From Hymenobacter monticola (lineage in GTDB: Bacteria > Bacteroidota > Bacteroidia > Cytophagales > Hymenobacteraceae): a stretch of DNA of 64,000 nucleotides. This document shows positions 16,772 to 25,254 of this stretch, piece after piece. Within the stretch, counting starts at the first letter, position 1; each line of letters opens with the position of its first letter. The DNA lies in assembly GCF_022811645.1 (NCBI RefSeq), contig NZ_CP094534.1, positions 1,178,001 to 1,242,000 on the forward strand, given 5' to 3'. The translations under genes and the position numbers were made by a program. The notes under the pieces were generated by a model. It searched no databases. It was not told the origin of the DNA and was given only the letters and a program-made list of their open reading frames with translations.

Positions 16772-18451
16772 ATGCAACACCCCTACTCCCGGCCGGCTCG
16801 CGCCGCCGCCTTCGTCTTGCTGTGGCTGCCGGCCGTGCCGGCCAGCGCCCAGGCCCCCTCCCTCGTGTCCCTCACGCCGCCGGCCAACGGGACCAGCGTG
16901 GCGCGCAACGCCCCGGTGGTGGCCAACTTCAGTCAGCCGGTAGGCGGGGGAGCGTCTGGGGCCCTCAAGGTGTTTAGTAGCCAGCGGGGCGGCCAGCGGG
17001 CCGGAGGGGCGGCCACGCTGGTCGGCAATACCGTCAGCTACGCGCCCCTGCCCTACGGCTTCCAGCCCGGCGAAACCGTGTTTGTGAGCCTGACCACGGC
17101 TTCGGCCGCGGTGAGCGGCGCCCTGGCCGTGCCCCGCGTGCAGCAGTTCACGGCGGCCGTGGGGGGCACCGGGCAGGGCAACTTCGGCGGCGGCAGCGAC
17201 CTGCCGCTTCCGGTGGCGGTGTCGTCGGTGGTGGCCGGCGATGTGGACAACGACGGCGACCTCGACTTAGTGGTGGGCATGAACTCGTCGGCGGGCGTCA
17301 GCCTCTACCTCAACACCGGCACCGGCACCTTCTTGCCCGGCGCCGAGGTGGGCATGGGCAGCAACGTGGTGGCGGCCTACCTGGCCGACGTGAACGGCGA
17401 CGGCCAGCTCGACCTGGTGTCGGTGGGCGGGGGTGGCTACTACGTGGTGGTGCGCCGCAACGCCAACGGCAGCTTCGTCAACAACCAGCTCGGGCTTGGC
17501 TTCCAGGTGGCGGTTCAATCCCTGGCCTTGGCCGACGTGGACGCCGACGGCGACCTCGACATGGTGCTGGCCTTGCGCAACGGCACGGTGACCGTGAGCA
17601 CCAACAACGGGCAGGGGGCCTTCGTGCAGGGCTCGCAGGTGGCCACGGGCGTACAGCCCGGCCGGCTGGCGCTGGCCGACGTGGACGCCGACGGCGACCT
17701 CGACCTGCTGGTGCCAGCCCCCCTGGGCAACGTGGTGAGCGTGCACCGCAACGACGGCACGGGCAGCTTTGGCAGCGGCACGCTGGTGACCGTGGGCACC
17801 GCCCCCCAGACCGTGGCGCTGGCCGACGTGGATGCCGACGGCGACCTCGACCTGCTCACGCCCAACCTCAGCAGCCGCAGCGTGAGCCTGCGCCTGAACG
17901 ATGGCACCGGCCGCTTTGGGGGCGGCACCGAGCTGGCCCTGCGCAGCGCGCCCGCCGACTTGGCCGTGGGCGACGTGAACGCCGACGGCCGCCCCGATGT
18001 GCTGGCCACTGGCGCCGGCAGCGTGGGCACAAGCGTGCTGCTGAACACCGGCACCGGCAGCTTTGGGCCAGCCAGTGCCGTGGCCTTACCGCAGCCCGGC
18101 GTCGGCCTGGCCCTGGCCGACGTGGACGCCGATGGCGACCTCGACCTGCTCACCGCCCACGCGGGCACCAGCAGCGTGAGCGTGCGCCTCAACGGCCCCG
18201 CCTCCCCGCTGGCCACCGCCGGGGCCGCCAGGGCCGCCGCCCTCCAAGCCTTCCCCAACCCCGCCACCGGCCGGGTGCAACTGGTGCTGCCGCCCGGCGC
18301 TACCGCCGCCAAGCTGCTCGACGCCTTGAGTCGCGTAGTGCGCACGGTGCCCGCCCCGGCTGGCACGGCCACCCTCGACGTAGCCAGCCTGCCGGCGGGC
18401 CTGTATCTGGTGCGCGCCGCCGGCCAAGCGGTGAGGCTGACGGTGGAGTAG
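16772..18451 (+). CDS. Secreted FG-GAP/VCBS beta-propeller protein with T9SS sorting domain (paralog)
   Basis: This 559-residue protein has a signal peptide ending 'VPASA|Q' and an Ig-like domain whose opening ('SLTPPANGTSVARNAPVVANFSQP') parallels the upstream gene. Seven calcium-loop repeats follow (DVDNDGDLD, DVNGDGQLD, DVDADGDLD three times, DVNADGRPD, DVDADGDLD). The type A sorting domain reads 'AFPNPATGRVQLVLP' to 'GLYLVRAAG'. The near-identical DVDADGDLD units suggest more recent internal duplication than in the upstream paralog. It ends one base before a bidirectional hairpin shared with the convergent hydrolase gene. The 176-base gap to the upstream paralog holds only a GC-rich GCCGGCC/GGCCGGC hairpin. 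Confidence 0.85.
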   Translation: MQHPYSRPARAAAFVLLWLPAVPASAQAPSLVSLTPPANGTSVARNAPVVANFSQPVGGGASGALKVFSSQRGGQRAGGAATLVGNTVSYAPLPYGFQPGETVFVSLTTASAAVSGALAVPRVQQFTAAVGGTGQGNFGGGSDLPLPVAVSSVVAGDVDNDGDLDLVVGMNSSAGVSLYLNTGTGTFLPGAEVGMGSNVVAAYLADVNGDGQLDLVSVGGGGYYVVVRRNANGSFVNNQLGLGFQVAVQSLALADVDADGDLDMVLALRNGTVTVSTNNGQGAFVQGSQVATGVQPGRLALADVDADGDLDLLVPAPLGNVVSVHRNDGTGSFGSGTLVTVGTAPQTVALADVDADGDLDLLTPNLSSRSVSLRLNDGTGRFGGGTELALRSAPADLAVGDVNADGRPDVLATGAGSVGTSVLLNTGTGSFGPASAVALPQPGVGLALADVDADGDLDLLTAHAGTSSVSVRLNGPASPLATAGAARAAALQAFPNPATGRVQLVLPPGATAAKLLDALSRVVRTVPAPAGTATLDVASLPAGLYLVRAAGQAVRLTVE

Positions 18452-18484
18452 GCCACCCGCCCTTTTAGCTTGGTGGCGGGTGGC
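18452..18484. terminator. Hairpin between convergent genes
   Basis: A perfect 10-bp stem GCCACCCGCC/GGCGGGTGGC with a 13-base loop fills the 37 bases between two convergent stops. There is no U-run, so the terminator call is tentative. Confidence 0.55.
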
Positions 18485-18488
18485 TGGA

Positions 18489-19808
18489 TTACGGCCGGCC
18501 CAGGAATTCCAGCACCGCCGCGTTGAACACGGCCGGGTCTTCCTGCGGGGCGTAGTGCGTGAGGCTGGGCAATATCTTCACCTCGCCCTTGGGAATGCTG
18601 CTGGCGATGAGGCGGGTGTGGGCCGGCTGAATCAGGTCTTTCTCGCCGGCCAGCACCAGCGTGGGGGCCGATATGCCGGCCAAGTCGGTGGCCTTCATGC
18701 GTGGGTAGTCGAGCAGCAGCGTCATAAGCGGGCGCACCTTGCGGGCCTGCTTGTTGACGGGGTAGAGCAGGGTGGTCAGGGTTTTGCCTTTGTGCACCTC
18801 TTTCAGGGTGGCGGGCGTTACGGCCAGGGTGTCGGCCCAGAGGTTGGCGCCCATGGTCACGAGTTTTTTTACCTGCTGGGGGTGGTGCAGGGCCAGGCTG
18901 AGGCCGGTATTGCCGCCATCGCTCCAGCCCACCACGTGGGCGGCCGGGATGTTCAGCGCCTTCAGCAGCGCGCTCATGTCGTCGGCGAAGAGGTCGTAGG
19001 AGAGGGTTTGCTTGCCGTTGGTGCTCTGGCCCTGGGCGCGGGTATCCACGGCAATGACCTGGTAGTGCTTGGCCAGTTCGGGAATCTGGGCGGTGAAGGC
19101 CGAAATGGACTGGCCGTTGCCGTGCAGCAGCAGCAAGGGCTCGCCGGTGCCGTAGGTTTCGTAGTAGAGCTTGATGCCGTTGAGGGCCACGGTGTGGCCA
19201 GCGGCGGCGTTGCGGCCGTAGTTCACCACGCCCTGGCCCGTGATTTCGAGAAAGTGGTTGCCGGCCGGCTCCTGCGCCACGCGGTAGCGGTAGGCATCGT
19301 TGAGCGCCAGGGGTCGCCAGCCGTTGGGAAAGCCGTTCGCACTATCAGCACGGGCGGCCTCAAAGTCGCCGTTGAGCAGCGGCACAGACTGCCACTGGTT
19401 TTTACCGCTGGCTACTTCCAGCTTAAAATCGTCATAGCCAAAGGTGCCGTTGAGGTACACGTTGGCGTTGATGGTAAGCTGCGCGGCCGTTTTGGGCAGC
19501 GTGCCGGTGAGGGCGAAGGTGCGCCACCGGCCGTCGCGCCGCTTGGCCCGCATCTGGCCGGGCTTGCTCATGCTCAGGTATTTCTTGTTTTTATCAAACG
19601 TCACGGCGAAAACGTTAGCATCGGCGCTGTCGCCAGCGGGCGCCTCCACCTTCATGCGGGCCGAGAGGCGGTAGGGCTTGCCGGCGTAGGGCTGCACATC
19701 CGCCCGCTGCCGGAAGTAGAACACGGGGCTGACCTGGGTTTTGAGCTTGGACTGGGCGGCGGCGGGCAGGCAGAAAGCCAGCAGCGTGAGGAGAATGGCG
19801 AGGTGTTT
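18489..19808 (-). CDS. Secreted two-domain alpha/beta hydrolase
   Basis: This protein of about 439 residues begins with a TTG-started signal peptide ('KHLAILLTLLAFCLPAAA|Q'). An N-terminal beta-rich domain (about 20-185) resembles carbohydrate-binding or jelly-roll modules. A C-terminal alpha/beta-hydrolase domain follows ('VALNGIKLYYETYGTGEPLLLLHGN'). Catalytic residues are Ser in 'VVGWSDGGNTG', Asp in 'LAGEKDLIQPA' and His in 'SLTHYAPQED'. No ATG exists in frame upstream of the signal peptide; a TTG at 19847 would overlap a terminator stem, so TTG at 19808 is preferred. There is no T9SS sorting domain, so it may stay periplasmic or be released. The substrate is unknown. Confidence 0.78.
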   Translation of the reverse strand, partial: KHLAILLTLLAFCLPAAAQSKLKTQVSPVFYFRQRADVQPYAGKPYRLSARMKVEAPAGDSADANVFAVTFDKNKKYLSMSKPGQMRAKRRDGRWRTFALTGTLPKTAAQLTINANVYLNGTFGYDDFKLEVASGKNQWQSVPLLNGDFEAARADSANGFPNGWRPLALNDAYRYRVAQEPAGNHFLEITGQGVVNYGRNAAAGHTVALNGIKLYYETYGTGEPLLLLHGNGQSISAFTAQIPELAKHYQVIAVDTRAQGQSTNGKQTLSYDLFADDMSALLKALNIPAAHVVGWSDGGNTGLSLALHHPQQVKKLVTMGANLWADTLAVTPATLKEVHKGKTLTTLLYPVNKQARKVRPLMTLLLDYPRMKATDLAGISAPTLVLAGEKDLIQPAHTRLIASSIPKGEVKILPSLTHYAPQEDPAVFNAAVLEFLGRP

Positions 19809-19845
19809 CAAGAAAGAGAAAGGAATGGATGAGCTTGATAGATAC

Positions 19846-19881
19846 AAAAAAAGGCCGGCTGGTTGCCCAGCTGGCCTTTTT
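19846..19881 (-). terminator. Rho-independent terminator of the M28 lipoprotein gene
   Basis: On the minus strand, an AAAAAGGCCAGCTGG arm pairs with CCAGCCGGCCTTTTTTT around a 4-base loop, with one mismatch and a T7 run. It follows the stop at 20027 and separates that gene from the hydrolase downstream. Confidence 0.75.
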
Positions 19882-19918
19882 GCTTACTTATTTCACGGAT
19901 GACTGGGCGACGGCCACT

Positions 19919-20013
19919 CCGGTCCGACCGCCCTAGGCGGTCCGACCGGTCATCTTTGTTTATCGGAACGTGGTTGCTTCGACCGGTAGGACCGCCTAGG
20001 GCGGTCCTACCGG
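19919..20013. repeat. Palindrome with CCTAGG-centred arms
   Basis: Two 33-base arms at 19919-19951 and 19981-20013 are reverse complements with three mismatches. Each arm is itself palindromic around CCGCCCTAGGCGGT, so several alternative folds are possible. Confidence 0.8.
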
Positions 20014-20026
20014 GGCAGACGCTGGC

Positions 20027-21067
20027 TCAGTCCACGTACAGCACCTGCGTCATGGTCTGGCCTACGGCCTTGAGCGTCTTGCGGTCGATGATGCTCATGT
20101 TGTCGGTGGTGGCGTGGTGGTAGGCCGGGAAGTAGTCGTTGCCGTAGCTGGGGTGGTCGTAGATGTCCAGCGTCGGAATGCCGGCCTTGTTAGTGTACAC
20201 GTGGTCATCGGTGATGCCGCCGGTGTCCTGAAACAGGAAGAAGTCGGAGTAACCCAGCGTGGCGGCCGTGTTCCAGATTTTGTCGAGCGGGCCGCGGGCG
20301 TAGGTGCGCGAGGTTTCTTCGCGGGTGAAGGTGCCGCCCTTGGCACCCACCATATCCAGCAGCACGCCGTACTCGGCCTTGTAGTTGGCGGGCAGCAGGT
20401 TCTTGGTCCAGTACTGCGAGCCCAGGCACCAGGAGTCGGTGCCGCTGCCGTCGAGTTGGTTTTTCAGGTCCTGCTGGGTGGTGTCGTCGTGGCCCCAGTC
20501 TTCGGCGTCGAAGAAGATGAAGTCCACGCCCACATTGGGGGCCAGCGAATCGGGCTGCTGGCCGAGCACGCGGGCCATTTCCATGGCCACGGCCACGGCG
20601 CTGGCGCCGTCGGAGGCGCCATCCATGGGGGCGTTTTTCTTCTTTGGGTCTTTGTCGTTGTCGGCGAAGGGCCGGGTGTCCCAGTGGCCGAAGATGGCCA
20701 CGCGCCGCGCCGCCGTGGGCTGGTATTGCGCAATGATATTGCGGCAGCGGATGTTGGTGCCGTCAAACGTCATCGCGCTGAAGGGCTGCTCCATCACCTT
20801 CAGGCCGAAGCCCTTCATCTTGCGCACTATCCAGTCGCCGCAGGCCACGTGGGCCTTGGAGTTGGGCACGCGCGGCCCGAAGCTCACCTGCTTGGCCGTG
20901 AAGGCGTAGGCCGAGTCGGCATTGAACACGGGGGCCTTGGGCAGTTTGGGCGCGGCCGGGGCATCGGTGGTGGCCGTTTCGGTGGTTTTGGTTTTGTCCG
21001 GGCAGCCTGTGAGAACGAGCAGGCCGGCCAGCGCGGCCAAGGGAAGGCGAAGAGAGCGGAAGTTCAT
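20027..21067 (-). CDS. M28-family lipoprotein, glutaminyl-cyclase-like
   Basis: This 346-residue lipoprotein has lipobox 'LTGC' (Cys22). The M28 zinc ligands are visible as His in 'GHWDTRPFAD', Asp in 'DGASDGASAVA', Glu in 'FFDAEDWG', Asp in 'VLLDMVGAKGG' and His in 'YHHATTDNMS'. Several stretches parallel animal-type glutaminyl-peptide cyclotransferases more than aminopeptidases: 'FGPRVPNS' at the start of the domain, 'FFDAEDWG', 'LGSQYW', 'DDHVYTNKAGIPTLDI' and 'HATTDN'. QC converts N-terminal Gln to pyroglutamate, and most exported proteins in this window expose Gln after signal cleavage. The assignment as QC rather than peptidase is probable, not proven. It stands downstream of cysS, separated by a GC palindrome. 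Confidence 0.8.
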   Translation of the reverse strand: MNFRSLRLPLAALAGLLVLTGCPDKTKTTETATTDAPAAPKLPKAPVFNADSAYAFTAKQVSFGPRVPNSKAHVACGDWIVRKMKGFGLKVMEQPFSAMTFDGTNIRCRNIIAQYQPTAARRVAIFGHWDTRPFADNDKDPKKKNAPMDGASDGASAVAVAMEMARVLGQQPDSLAPNVGVDFIFFDAEDWGHDDTTQQDLKNQLDGSGTDSWCLGSQYWTKNLLPANYKAEYGVLLDMVGAKGGTFTREETSRTYARGPLDKIWNTAATLGYSDFFLFQDTGGITDDHVYTNKAGIPTLDIYDHPSYGNDYFPAYHHATTDNMSIIDRKTLKAVGQTMTQVLYVD

Positions 21068-21107
21068 GCGGCGTGCAATGCGGCGCGGACGGTGGGCCTC
21101 ACCCCCC

Positions 21108-21137
21108 GGCCCCCTCTCCCGGAGGAGAGGGGGAGCC
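21108..21137. repeat. Short GC palindrome (CCCCCTCTCC/GGAGAGGGGG)
   Basis: A perfect 10-bp stem with a CGGA loop, extended by imperfect GGC/GCC, lies between cysS and the M28 gene. It may act as a cysS transcript end but has no U-run. Confidence 0.6.
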
Positions 21138-21172
21138 TGGCAAATGTTTCGATTAATGAATTGGTGCTAAAG

Positions 21173-22711
21173 TTACTCCTCACTATAGGCCCACTCCACG
21201 CCGGCCTTGGTGTCTTTTATCACGATGCCCTGGCCTTTGAGGGCGGCCCGAATCTGGTCTACTTTGTCGTAGGCCTTGTCGGCTTTGGCTTCGCTGTAGA
21301 AGCCCAGCGTGAGGGCCAGCAACTCTTCCACGTTGGCGCGGGGCTCGTCGCTGAGGCCCAGCACGTCCTGCACGAAGGTGCGGTAGGTGCCGGCCGCCTG
21401 CGCCAATGCTGCAGGGCCCACTTCGGCCAGCGCGGCGGGGTTGGCAGCCAGCGTGTTGAAACGCTTCAGTAGGTCGAACAACGCGGCCACGGCGCGGGGC
21501 GTGTTCAGGTCGTCGTTGAGAAACTCGGCGGGCTTGGCGGCCAGCGCCAGCAATTGGTGGGCTGGCGAGTTGGCGGGCTGGTGGGTTGTTGCTGTGGCTT
21601 CTTCAGCCGCTACTTCACCCGTCCGCTCATCCACCAATCCACCAATCCACTGCTCCACCAAGCGCAGGCCGTTCATCAGCTTGCGGTAGCCTTTGCGGGC
21701 GGCCTGCAGGGCGTCGTCGCTCACGTCCACGGGCGAGCGGTAGTGGGCCTGCAGCAGGAAGAAGCGCACCACCATGGGCGAATAGCCGAAAGCCAGCGGC
21801 CCGGTCGGGCCCTTGAACATGTCGCCCAGCAACACGAAGTTGCCCAGGCTCTTGCTCATCTTGGTGCCGTTCACGGTTATCATGTTGTTGTGTACCCAGA
21901 AGCGGGCCTCGTCGGTGTGCGAGTGGCTGCCCTGGCTTTGCGCAATCTCGCACTCGTGGTGCGGAAACATCAGGTCGAGGCCGCCGCCGTGGATGTCGCT
22001 CAGGTCGCCGAGGTACTTGCGGCTCATGGCCGAGCACTCCAGGTGCCAGCCGGGGAAGCCCTCGCCCCAGGGCGAAGGCCAGCGCATGATGTGCTCGGGC
22101 GAGGCCTTTTTCCACAGGGCAAAGTCCAGCGGGCTGCGTTTCTCGCTCTGGCCCTCCAGGTTGGCGCGGGTGCCGGCCAGCTGGTCCTCAATGCTGCGGT
22201 TCGAGAGCTTGCCGTAGCGCTTGCCTTCCTCGTTGTACTTGGGCACGTCGAAATACACCGAGCCGTTGACCTCGTAGGCCAGGCCGTTGTTGATGATTTC
22301 CTCGATGACCTGAATCTGCTCGATGATGTGGCCGCTGGCCTGGGGCTCGATGTCGGGCGGCAGGCAGCCCAGGCCCAGCATGTGCTGGCGGTAGCGGTTG
22401 GTGAAGTGCTGGGCCACCTGCATGGGCTCGATGCGGGCCGCGCGGGCGGCTTTTTCCATCTTGTCCTCGCCGGTATCGGCGTCGCTTTCGAGGTGGCCCA
22501 CGTCGGTGATGTTGCGCACGTAGCGCACCTGATAGCCCAGGTGGCGCAGGTAGCGCGTCAGCACGTCGAACACCACCGGGCCGCGGGCGTTGCCCAAATG
22601 GGCTTCGCTATACACCGTGGGGCCGCACAGGTACACGCCCACCTGGGGCGCGTGCAGGGGCTGGAATTCTTCTTTCTTGCGGGAGAGAGTATTATAGAGC
22701 GAAAGCGACAT
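21173..22711 (-). CDS. cysS: Cysteinyl-tRNA synthetase
   Basis: This 512-residue class I aminoacyl-tRNA synthetase charges tRNA-Cys. The zinc-site Cys29 is in 'YLCGPTVY', the HIGH-type motif is 'HLGN' at 38-41, and 'KMSKSLGNF' is the KMSKS loop. Further family landmarks are '[10 protein letters not shown]', 'WHLECSAMS' and '[11 protein letters not shown]'. Between the catalytic core and the anticodon region ('[21 protein letters not shown]' through '[10 protein letters not shown]', split) lies an extra low-complexity stretch of about 35 residues. It is encoded by DNA resembling an intergenic inverted repeat found elsewhere in the window. The reading frame stays open, so the enzyme is probably functional. 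Start ATG at 22711 is only four bases after a -7-like box. Confidence 0.94.
   Translation of the reverse strand: MSLSLYNTLSRKKEEFQPLHAPQVGVYLCGPTVYSEAHLGNARGPVVFDVLTRYLRHLGYQVRYVRNITDVGHLESDADTGEDKMEKAARAARIEPMQVAQHFTNRYRQHMLGLGCLPPDIEPQASGHIIEQIQVIEEIINNGLAYEVNGSVYFDVPKYNEEGKRYGKLSNRSIEDQLAGTRANLEGQSEKRSPLDFALWKKASPEHIMRWPSPWGEGFPGWHLECSAMSRKYLGDLSDIHGGGLDLMFPHHECEIAQSQGSHSHTDEARFWVHNNMITVNGTKMSKSLGNFVLLGDMFKGPTGPLAFGYSPMVVRFFLLQAHYRSPVDVSDDALQAARKGYRKLMNGLRLVEQWIGGLVDERTGEVAAEEATATTHQPANSPAHQLLALAAKPAEFLNDDLNTPRAVAALFDLLKRFNTLAANPAALAEVGPAALAQAAGTYRTFVQDVLGLSDEPRANVEELLALTLGFYSEAKADKAYDKVDQIRAALKGQGIVIKDTKAGVEWAYSEE
21553..21660. repeat. Repeat-like insert inside the cysS frame
   Basis: The left part (TTGGTGGGCTGGCGAGTTGG) and right part (CATCCACCAATCCACCAATC) form an imperfect inverted repeat. 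They share the 'CCACCAATCCACT' and 'GGTGGGTTGGCGG' words of the palindrome at 50430-50515. It is in frame and adds about 35 residues to CysS. Confidence 0.5.
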
Positions 22712-22715
22712 GGTG

Positions 22716-22723
22716 CAAAGGTA
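22716..22723 (-). promoter_or_regulatory. -7 box (TACCTTTG) abutting the cysS start
   Basis: On the minus strand TACCTTTG fits the -7 consensus and ends four bases before the ATG. If used, the cysS mRNA would be leaderless or nearly so. Confidence 0.4.
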
Positions 22724-22737
22724 GCGGCAGGAAAACT

Positions 22738-22967
22738 CCCCTCCTCAGATGAGGAGGGGATGTTCGAGCCAAAGGCGAGAACGGGGGTGGTTGAACCGGT
22801 TGAACGAAGCCAGAACAGGCGCTAACGCGGTTTGTGGGCCAGCCGTTCGGTGGGTGTGCATCGAAAGTGTAGGGGTAGTACTGCGGGGCGTGCGGGTTTC
22901 ATTCAACGGAATCAACTACCCCCGTTTTTGCTGCGCAAAAACTCCCCTCCTCATCTGAGGAGGGGAG
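22738..22967. repeat. Composite palindromic element between EEP gene and cysS
   Basis: Two palindromes, CCCCTCCTCAGATGAGGAGG (22738-22759) and CTCCCCTCCTCATCTGAGGA (22942-22967), bound a 230-base element. Inside, GGGGGTGGTTGA is mirrored by TCAACTACCCCCG, so the whole element is an inverted repeat. No coding sequence is evident within. Confidence 0.75.
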
Positions 22968-22973
22968 TCCCGT

Positions 22974-24170
22974 TCAATGGCGCAACCGGTACAGACTCTC
23001 CACCGGAAAATGGTCGCTCCATTTCATTTCGCGGTGCACCTGGCAGCCCAGCACTTCCCATTGCTTAGAAGCAAACTGCTGGTCGATGCGCAGGCCGGGC
23101 AGGCGGCCGTTGTAAGTGGCCCCGATGCCCAGGCCCACCGTGGCCCAGGCGTTTTGCAGGTGGTCGGCCAGCTGGTCGTAGGGGTAGGAATAGGGCAGGT
23201 CGTTGAGGTCGCCGGCCAGCAGCACGGGGTAGGGCGAGCGGCGCACGCGGGCCAGCACGGTGTCGACTTGGGTGCCGCGGGCCACGGCCCCGTTGCGGAA
23301 ACGGCGCAGCAGGTTGGGCGCCTTCTGGCGCAGGCCGGCGCGGCTTTCGGTGGCGGCCGCGATGTCGGCGTCGGCCATGCTCATGCTTTGCAGGTGCAGG
23401 TTAAACACGCGAATGGTGTCGGGGCGGCCGCGGCCGGTGCGGGCGGCGGGGCGCACCACGTCGGCCCACATGGCGTGGTTCTGCGAGATTTTGCCAAACG
23501 TTATAGTGCCGCGCCGCACAATGGGAAAGCGCGAAAAAATGGCCAGCCCGAACTCTGAACCCACCTTATTGGTGAGCGTGACGGACACGAACGAGTGCCG
23601 CCCACTGCTGCGCCCCAGAAATTCCTCGGCGCGGAAAATGTCTTTGTCGTTGCGCGAGCCGTGGGGCTCGTTGTAGAACTCCTGCAGGCACAGCACGTCG
23701 GCCGGGCTGGTGGCCAGCCAGCGAATCAGCCCCGTGGAGGAGGCATTGTTGGGCTCGCGCAGCTGGGCATACACATTAAAAATACGCACGTTGGCCGACA
23801 GCAGCGACACCTCATTGGGGTGCACCGCGAAGAACTGCGAGCGGGGCAGCGCCACCTTCGGCAACGGCACGGGGCGGCCCTCGGCGGGGGTTTCGCCCTG
23901 CATTTCGGGCGCCACAAAGTGCAGCGCCAGCCCGCGCTGCACGTGCGGCCAGGTGAGGGCCAGCGCCGCAATGGGCAGCACGGCCACCCGCCAGTTTCGC
24001 CGCAGCCAGTACAGGGCCAGCAGCAACGTGCACCCCAGCGCCACCGGCGTGGTGAGCGCCCCAAACACCACCGGCCAGAAGGCCGCCGCGGGCACCTGCT
24101 CGCAGCCAATGGCCAGCAGCAGCCACCCCAAGGTGAGCAAGGTAAGTTTGAAAGCGAAAGAGCGGCGCAC
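22974..24170 (-). CDS. Membrane-anchored endonuclease/exonuclease/phosphatase-family protein
   Basis: This protein has about 398 residues from a proposed GTG at 24170 (an upstream ATG at 24236 is possible). Two to three N-terminal membrane segments (about 5-65) precede an EEP catalytic domain. EEP landmarks are Asn in 'LLSANVRIFNVY', Glu in 'LCLQEFYN', 'GDLNDLPYSYPYDQL' and the terminal 'SDHFPVESLY'. This is the usual Bacteroidota layout of a short membrane anchor with a periplasmic EEP phosphohydrolase. The GTG is preferred because a -7 box (24190-24197) falls inside the longer reading and the shorter N-terminus ('RRSFAFKLTLLTLGW') looks like a normal membrane-insertion start. The substrate (nucleic acid, lipid or other phosphodiester) is unknown. 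Confidence 0.82.
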   Translation of the reverse strand: MRRSFAFKLTLLTLGWLLLAIGCEQVPAAAFWPVVFGALTTPVALGCTLLLALYWLRRNWRVAVLPIAALALTWPHVQRGLALHFVAPEMQGETPAEGRPVPLPKVALPRSQFFAVHPNEVSLLSANVRIFNVYAQLREPNNASSTGLIRWLATSPADVLCLQEFYNEPHGSRNDKDIFRAEEFLGRSSGRHSFVSVTLTNKVGSEFGLAIFSRFPIVRRGTITFGKISQNHAMWADVVRPAARTGRGRPDTIRVFNLHLQSMSMADADIAAATESRAGLRQKAPNLLRRFRNGAVARGTQVDTVLARVRRSPYPVLLAGDLNDLPYSYPYDQLADHLQNAWATVGLGIGATYNGRLPGLRIDQQFASKQWEVLGCQVHREMKWSDHFPVESLYRLRH

Positions 24171-24189
24171 AGCACTAAAAAAGAGCGCG

Positions 24190-24197
24190 CAAAGGTA
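24190..24197 (-). promoter_or_regulatory. -7 box (TACCTTTG) for the EEP gene
   Basis: A match to TAnnTTTG on the minus strand, 19 bases before the GTG at 24170 and downstream of the alternative ATG at 24236. It argues for the shorter start. Confidence 0.4.
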
Positions 24198-24250
24198 GCG
24201 GCCCCAGCCGAAGGCCGCGGCGATGCCGGACCGCAAGCATCTTTATTGGC

Positions 24251-25134
24251 ATGAGCCGAATTCTACTTTTTGCGCTGCTCATGCTGGCCAGTGGACTCGT
24301 CCGCAGCAGCATGGCCACTCCCCACCCACCGGCCAGCGCCTCCCTGGCTTTTTATGAGAACAAAGGCCAGTGGCCCGCCGCTGCCCGGCGGCACGCTGTT
24401 CATCGAGCCGGCCGGCTTCGTGTACTCCCTGCGCGACTCGGCCGCCCGGCCGCAGCACGGGGCGCCGGCCGCCACCGCCGGCCGCGGCCAAGCCTACGCC
24501 GTGCGCTTTAAGGGCGCGACGGCCGCAGCGCTGCGCGGGGCCAAGCAGCTGCCCGTTCTCCGCAGCTACTACCTCGGCTCCGACCCCAGCCGCTGGGCCA
24601 CGGGGGTGCCGGGCTTCCGGCAGGTGCACTACGCCGACGTCTGTCCCGGCGTCGACGCGACGCTGTATGAAAACGACCGGCAGCGGCTGGAATACGCCTT
24701 CGCGGTGGTGCCCGGCGCCCGGCCCGGCGCCATTGTGCTGCGCTACGACGGCGCCACCGGCCGGCCGCATCCAGCGGCCGGCCGTGCCCTGCGCCTTTGT
24801 GCTGCACGACAACCGGCGGAACTTCCGACTCGGCACCTACGACCAAGCCTACTTTGTGGACGTGGACGCCGCCGGCAGCGTGGTGGTTACCGACCCGTTG
24901 GTGCCCAACATCATCACCCCCAACGCCGACGGACAGAACGACTTTTTTGAGCAGCGCTTTTCCTGCTTGCCGGTGCAGCTGCGGGTGTACTCGCGCTGGG
25001 GCCAGGAGGTGTTTCGGGCCGAAGAATACGCCAACGACTGGAACGCGGCCGGGGTACCAGCGGGCATCTATTACCTCGTGTTGCGCGACACGGCCGGGCG
25101 CCGCTACCGGGGCTGGCTGGAAGTGGTGAAGTAA
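24251..25134 (+). pseudogene. Decayed gliding-motility-type surface protein (DUF7948-like head, T9SS type B tail)
   Basis: Fragments in three frames line up with the two intact paralogs downstream. Frame one gives a signal peptide and 'LAFYENKGQWP'. After about 24375 the match continues in another frame ('LPGGTLFIEPAGFVYSL' to 'LRYDGATG'). After about 24775 it continues in the third frame ('RPAVPCAFVLHDN' to the end). The breaks correspond to losses of about 20 bases and about 100 bases, the second flanked by GGCCGGCC direct repeats. The entire SBBP/Ig middle is absent, and the sequence jumps to the type B sorting domain ('VPNIITPNADGQNDFF', 'VYSRWGQEVF', 'GWLEVVK'). Deletions of this size are not sequencing errors, so a decaying gene copy is inferred. 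Confidence 0.8.
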
Positions 25135-25254
25135 GTACCACCAACTTCGCACGAATTTTGCGCAAGTGCCGTTCGGGCAAACACCGGGACGGGCGCGGGC
25201 CGTGGCGCCGCCTCCAGGTTTTTTTTCTTTATCATTCTGCCTTTTGCTGCTTCT

